Positions 61,084 to 64,000 of a DNA stretch of 64,000 nucleotides are shown here, piece by piece. A program made the position numbers and the translations under genes. Location of the stretch: NCBI RefSeq assembly GCF_016801775.1, contig NZ_CP069004.1, forward strand, positions 1,054,001 to 1,118,000. Reading direction: 5' to 3'. Source of the DNA: Sulfitobacter mediterraneus. GTDB lineage: Bacteria > Pseudomonadota > Alphaproteobacteria > Rhodobacterales > Rhodobacteraceae. Every line of letters begins with the position of its first letter. Position 1 is the stretch's first letter. The notes beneath the pieces were generated by a model that saw nothing but the letters and a program-made list of their open reading frames with translations, had not been told where the DNA came from and searched no databases.

Positions 61084-62412
61084 TCAGGCGGCTTTCTGAC
61101 CGCCCGGTTTGCTGCCACCGCCGCCGCGCCGGCGTCTGCGGCCTGCGCCGGGTTTGCCGGGTGCGCCGCTGCCGGAGCCGCCGCCCCCCTGTTGGCGATT
61201 GCCGCCACCACCGCCGCCGCCCCCTGGGCGACCACCGCGTCCGCGGCCCCTGCCCTTGGGTTTGTCGGGGGCGTCAACGGCCTCCCACGGGCGACCTGAG
61301 GCCACAGGGATGCTGACGCCCATGGTTTTCTGGATCGCTTTCAATTCGCCCATCTCATCGGGTGCACAAAAGGCCACGGCCGCGCCGTCTTTGCCTGCGC
61401 GGGCGGTCCGGCCGATGCGGTGCACATAATTGTCCGGCACGTTTGGCAGGTCGTAATTGTAGACATGTTTAACGTCCGGAATATCCAGGCCGCGTGCCGC
61501 AACATCTGTTGCCACCAGAATCGACACGTCGCCGGACTTGAAGCCCGCGATGGCGCGGTCACGTTGACCCTGGGATTTGTTGCCATGGATGGATGCCGCA
61601 TCAAAACCCGCCTTCACCAGCGTTTTCATCAGCTTTTCAGACCCGTGCTTGGTGCGGCCAAAGACCAGCGCCCGTTCACCGCGGTGTTTTGCCAGAAGCT
61701 CGATCAACAGATTGGTTTTCTCGGCCTTGGCGATGAAATGCACCTCTTGGGTGACTTTGTCTGCCGCTTTGCCCGGAGGGGACACTTCGATGCGGATCGG
61801 GCTGCGCAGATAACTGTTGGCGATCTCGTTCATCAGTTTCGGCATGGTCGCCGAGAACAGCATGGTCTGGCGTTCCTTGGGGATCACCGACGAGATTTTG
61901 CGCAGATCGTGGATAAAGCCCATGTCGAGCATCTGGTCCGCCTCGTCCAGCACCAGAAAAGTGGTTTCGTCCAGCCGCACGGCACGGCGGTCCATCAGAT
62001 CCAGCAGCCGGCCAGGTGTGGCCACCAGCAGATCCACCCCTTTGGCGAGGCGGCTGATTTGTGGATTGATCGACTGGCCGCCGACAACCATCTGCACCTT
62101 CAAAGGCGTGCGTTCGCAAAACCCTTTGAGGTTCTGCATGATCTGTTGGGCCAGCTCCCGCGTTGGGGCCAGAACCAGACCGCGTACGGATTTCGGGCTG
62201 GGCCGCTGCGCCATCTCAAGCATCTGCGCCACAAGCGGCACACCAAAAGCCGCCGTCTTGCCGGTGCCGGTTTGCGCCAGCCCCATCACATCGCGCCCGT
62301 TCAGCGCATGCGGAATTGCCTGTCTCTGGATCGGTGTCGGGTCTTTGAGACCCATTTCATTCAGACGCTCCACCAGTTTTGGCGGCAGGTCCATCATGTC
62401 AAAATCGCTCAT
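61084..62412 (-). CDS. rhlE: DEAD-box RNA helicase (RhlE type)
   Basis: 442-residue ATP-dependent RNA helicase. Q-motif (GLKDPTPIQRQAIP), motif I (AQTGTGKTAAF), II (VLDEADQMLD), III (FSATMP), V (ATDVAARGLDIP) and VI (HRIGRTARAG) are all present. The last ~70 residues are an RGG-like Gly/Arg tail (GRGRGRGGRPGGGGGGG...), expected to bind RNA. The start MSDFDMMDLPP at 62412 is preferred over an ATG five codons upstream. Likely involved in ribosome assembly or mRNA decay, and could join RNase E in the degradosome. Its long leader holds an inverted repeat. Confidence 0.94.
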   Translation of the reverse strand: MSDFDMMDLPPKLVERLNEMGLKDPTPIQRQAIPHALNGRDVMGLAQTGTGKTAAFGVPLVAQMLEMAQRPSPKSVRGLVLAPTRELAQQIMQNLKGFCERTPLKVQMVVGGQSINPQISRLAKGVDLLVATPGRLLDLMDRRAVRLDETTFLVLDEADQMLDMGFIHDLRKISSVIPKERQTMLFSATMPKLMNEIANSYLRSPIRIEVSPPGKAADKVTQEVHFIAKAEKTNLLIELLAKHRGERALVFGRTKHGSEKLMKTLVKAGFDAASIHGNKSQGQRDRAIAGFKSGDVSILVATDVAARGLDIPDVKHVYNYDLPNVPDNYVHRIGRTARAGKDGAAVAFCAPDEMGELKAIQKTMGVSIPVASGRPWEAVDAPDKPKGRGRGRGGRPGGGGGGGGNRQQGGGGSGSGAPGKPGAGRRRRRGGGGSKPGGQKAA

Positions 62413-62772
62413 CTTACGTCTTTCCAACGCCTTGAGGCATCGCCCCGGCGCTTCTTCTTATTGCATCACGCCTCTCAAGGCGCAGGCAGGGTCACGCAAA
62501 ACAGATCGCACGCGCGGGCCATATGCCACACACCTGTCTGATGCGTTTGGCCCCACGCGTGATTTTGGGAACAAGAGGCGAAGCTTACAAGCCGGACTGT
62601 TGGGGCGTATCCCCGGCACCGGAACTGCTCACGCGGCAGAAGCATCACTTGAGCGGTCAAATGGGGGTTCGCGGCGCGAAAGTCAACCTCTGCGGTCAAA
62701 AGCCTGTAGAACTGCGGCGCGAACACCGCTAAGACGGGGGCTCTTTGACGATCAGGCGACCGGGGGCGGCCC
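62413..62772. promoter_or_regulatory. Divergent region between helicase and Fur-family gene
   Basis: 360 bases with no credible gene. On the helicase side, an inverted repeat pairs GCCTTGAGGC (62429-62438) with GCCTCTCAAGGC (62470-62481), leaving a ~31-base loop in the mRNA leader, a candidate structured 5' UTR. The rest should carry promoters for both genes. I could not identify a Fur box. Confidence 0.45.
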
Positions 62773-63189
62773 ATGAGTACATCCATCATCACCCGCTGCG
62801 AAAGCATGGGGCTGCGCATGACAGGCCAGCGCCGCATCATCGCCCAGGTCATCGAAGACAGCCGCGACCACCCGGATGTCGAAGAGTTGTTCACGCGTGC
62901 CTCCGCGCTGGATGGTGCAATCTCGATTGCCACGGTATATCGCACGGTCAAACTCTTTGAGGAGGCGGGCATCCTCGACAAGCTGGAATTTGGTGACGGG
63001 CGCGCACGCTATGAAGATGCAGAGCGCGATCACCATGACCATCTGATTGATCTCAATTCCGGCAAGGTCATCGAATTTGTAGATGCCGAAATTGAGCAAT
63101 TGCAGGAACGCATCGCCAAGAAGCTGGGATACGAGCTGCGCGGGCACCGGATGGAGCTTTACGGCGTCCCGCTCAAGAAAGGCAGCTAG
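62773..63189 (+). CDS. Fur-family metalloregulator (Fur/Mur)
   Basis: 138-residue Fur-superfamily repressor. Winged-helix N-terminal domain with GLRMTGQRRIIAQVIEDSRDHPDVEEL and the recognition region ISIATVYRTVKLFEEAGI. Metal-sensing dimer domain with RYEDAERDHHDHLIDLNSGKVIEF and, near the end, GHRMELYGV. The Cys pair of gammaproteobacterial Fur is absent (LIDLNSG), as usual in alphaproteobacterial Fur/Mur, where the protein may sense manganese as well as iron. It ends overlapping the convergent AbrB-family gene by three bases. Confidence 0.93.
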   Translation: MSTSIITRCESMGLRMTGQRRIIAQVIEDSRDHPDVEELFTRASALDGAISIATVYRTVKLFEEAGILDKLEFGDGRARYEDAERDHHDHLIDLNSGKVIEFVDAEIEQLQERIAKKLGYELRGHRMELYGVPLKKGS

Positions 63190-64000
63190 GCGGCGCCCTC
63201 TTTGCGTCGTTGACGGGCCAACATCGCGGGCAAAACAAAGCTGAGCACCACAAGCCGCATGATATGGCAGGCCGCGACGAAGCCGGGGATCACGCCCAGC
63301 ACCGCGCCCATCGCGATCATCGTTTCAAAACCGCCGGGTGCAAAGGCGACCAGCACATGCGCCAAAGGCATGCCCAGTGCCAGGCCAACCGGCACTGCGC
63401 CAAGCGCCGCCAGCCCGACCGCAACGCCGGTGATCGCCAAACCGGCCATGAGCCCACTGGTCAGCCGCGCCAATGTCACCCCTGAAAACCGTGTCCCGAT
63501 CAACCCGCCCAGCACCAGATAGGCCGGCAGGATCAACCATGCGGGCAAGACACCGGGCGTCAATTCCGTCACATGACCAAGTGCACTGACCGCCATGCCG
63601 CCCAACAACAACGGCGCCGGCACGTTCCAACGCATGAACAAATAGCCAACCCCAGAGGCCAGAACCGCAAGAACAGCAATCACCAGCAGGCTCATCTGAT
63701 CGCCTTGCGGGGCAACATTGCCCGACACTTCGATCCCCATGGCAAGGGCGACAAAGGGCACCACAATCGTCAGCGACAACAGCCGCACCGATTGCGTGAT
63801 CGAGATCCGCGCCACGTCAGAACCACCGTCGGTTGCGATGGCCATGACAAAGCTAAGATGCCCCGGCGCAGAGGCAAGGATGGCCGAGCGCGGATCAAAT
63901 CCGAACCCGCGTACCAGCATGAACCGGCACAGGACCAGGATCGCCCAGATGATCAGCGCCATAAAGACAAAGGCCAATGGCCAGCGCAGCATCGCCGCCA
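63186..64000 (-). CDS. AbrB-family membrane protein (partial)
   Basis: At least 271 residues of a polytopic membrane protein of the AbrB/DUF-type family (TIGR03082, ammonia monooxygenase-like in old annotations, unrelated to the Bacillus DNA-binding AbrB). It has ~8 hydrophobic segments and duplicated half-motifs: APGHLSFVMAIATDGGSDVARISITQSVRLL and, near the end, APGGFETMIAMGAVLGVIPGFVAACHIMRL. The reading frame is still open at the window end (full members are ~350 aa), so its N-terminus lies outside. Function unknown. Confidence 0.85.
   Translation of the reverse strand, partial: AAMLRWPLAFVFMALIIWAILVLCRFMLVRGFGFDPRSAILASAPGHLSFVMAIATDGGSDVARISITQSVRLLSLTIVVPFVALAMGIEVSGNVAPQGDQMSLLVIAVLAVLASGVGYLFMRWNVPAPLLLGGMAVSALGHVTELTPGVLPAWLILPAYLVLGGLIGTRFSGVTLARLTSGLMAGLAITGVAVGLAALGAVPVGLALGMPLAHVLVAFAPGGFETMIAMGAVLGVIPGFVAACHIMRLVVLSFVLPAMLARQRRKEGAA

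Noticed and set aside
62773..63189. Loss of the zinc-binding Cys pair in the Fur-family protein as an anomaly
   Set aside because: Alphaproteobacterial Fur/Mur proteins commonly lack it, so it is not unusual.
1..64000. CRISPR arrays, prophage genes, transposases and a defence island
   Set aside because: No regularly spaced repeats, integrase, transposase, phage structural genes or known defence operons were seen in the window.

Overview
This 64 kb window is chromosomal DNA of an alphaproteobacterium, most likely a marine Roseobacter-group member of the Rhodobacteraceae. The basis is the G+C-rich coding DNA, an RNase E with a long acidic insertion in its S1 domain, a gene for the ATP synthase zeta subunit (DUF1476), a DUF4167 protein, a DctB/DctD pair, and apparent separate subunits of a split cobalamin-dependent methionine synthase. 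Genes are dense on both strands, and many neighbours are coupled by ATGA-type overlaps. I saw no rRNA, CRISPR array, prophage, transposase or plasmid origin.

Layout. 0-11 kb: ccdA and tusA diverge, followed by rne, dctD-dctB and a purine block (purC, purS, a zinc alcohol dehydrogenase, purQ). 11-15.4 kb: the ATP synthase zeta subunit, then a methionine/B12 region (homocysteine methyltransferase, radical SAM protein, corrinoid protein, small membrane protein, DUF1638). 15.4-27.6 kb: M20 peptidase, sufE, lipoprotein, ridA, rnd, purN-purM, a CAU-anticodon tRNA, a chemoreceptor with a PhnD-like binding protein, thioesterase, orphan histidine kinase, metallo-beta-lactamase-fold hydrolase and tRNA-Asn. 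27.7-33.7 kb is accessory in character: a predicted secreted clan GH-A glycosidase-like protein ending in DUF4214, a Pro/Gln-rich micro-ORF, a TfoX C-terminal-domain protein, a DUF2087 protein, a nucleotide cyclase/alpha-beta hydrolase fusion and a GNAT. 33.8-37.5 kb: ndk, ABC-F ATPase, MarC and a retropepsin-like protease.

37.5-39.2 kb is a visibly A+T-richer patch with a predicted zinc metalloprotease and a GNAT, each bracketed by short direct repeats. 39.2-51.6 kb is core again: holC, pepA, the envelope cluster lptF-lptG-lptD-surA running into pdxA and rsmA, then DUF4167 and prfA-prmC. 51.6-55.4 kb: a tight operon of an M20 amidohydrolase and two different ureohydrolases, with DUF1499 downstream. 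55.4-64 kb: mazG, nucleoside hydrolase, GNAT, selO, an EamA transporter, a Gly-rich DUF533 protein, an RhlE-type helicase, a Fur-family regulator and an AbrB-family membrane protein cut by the window edge.

Most interesting points: a DctD-type activator that lacks the GAFTGA loop and has a rearranged Walker B; the split methionine synthase neighbourhood with a hidden 51-residue membrane protein; the GH-A/DUF4214 protein; the PhnD-like protein paired with a chemoreceptor; the amidohydrolase plus twin ureohydrolase operon; the repeat-flanked foreign patch; and a short interspersed motif found after four genes. All functions are inferred by reading motifs, with no database search.
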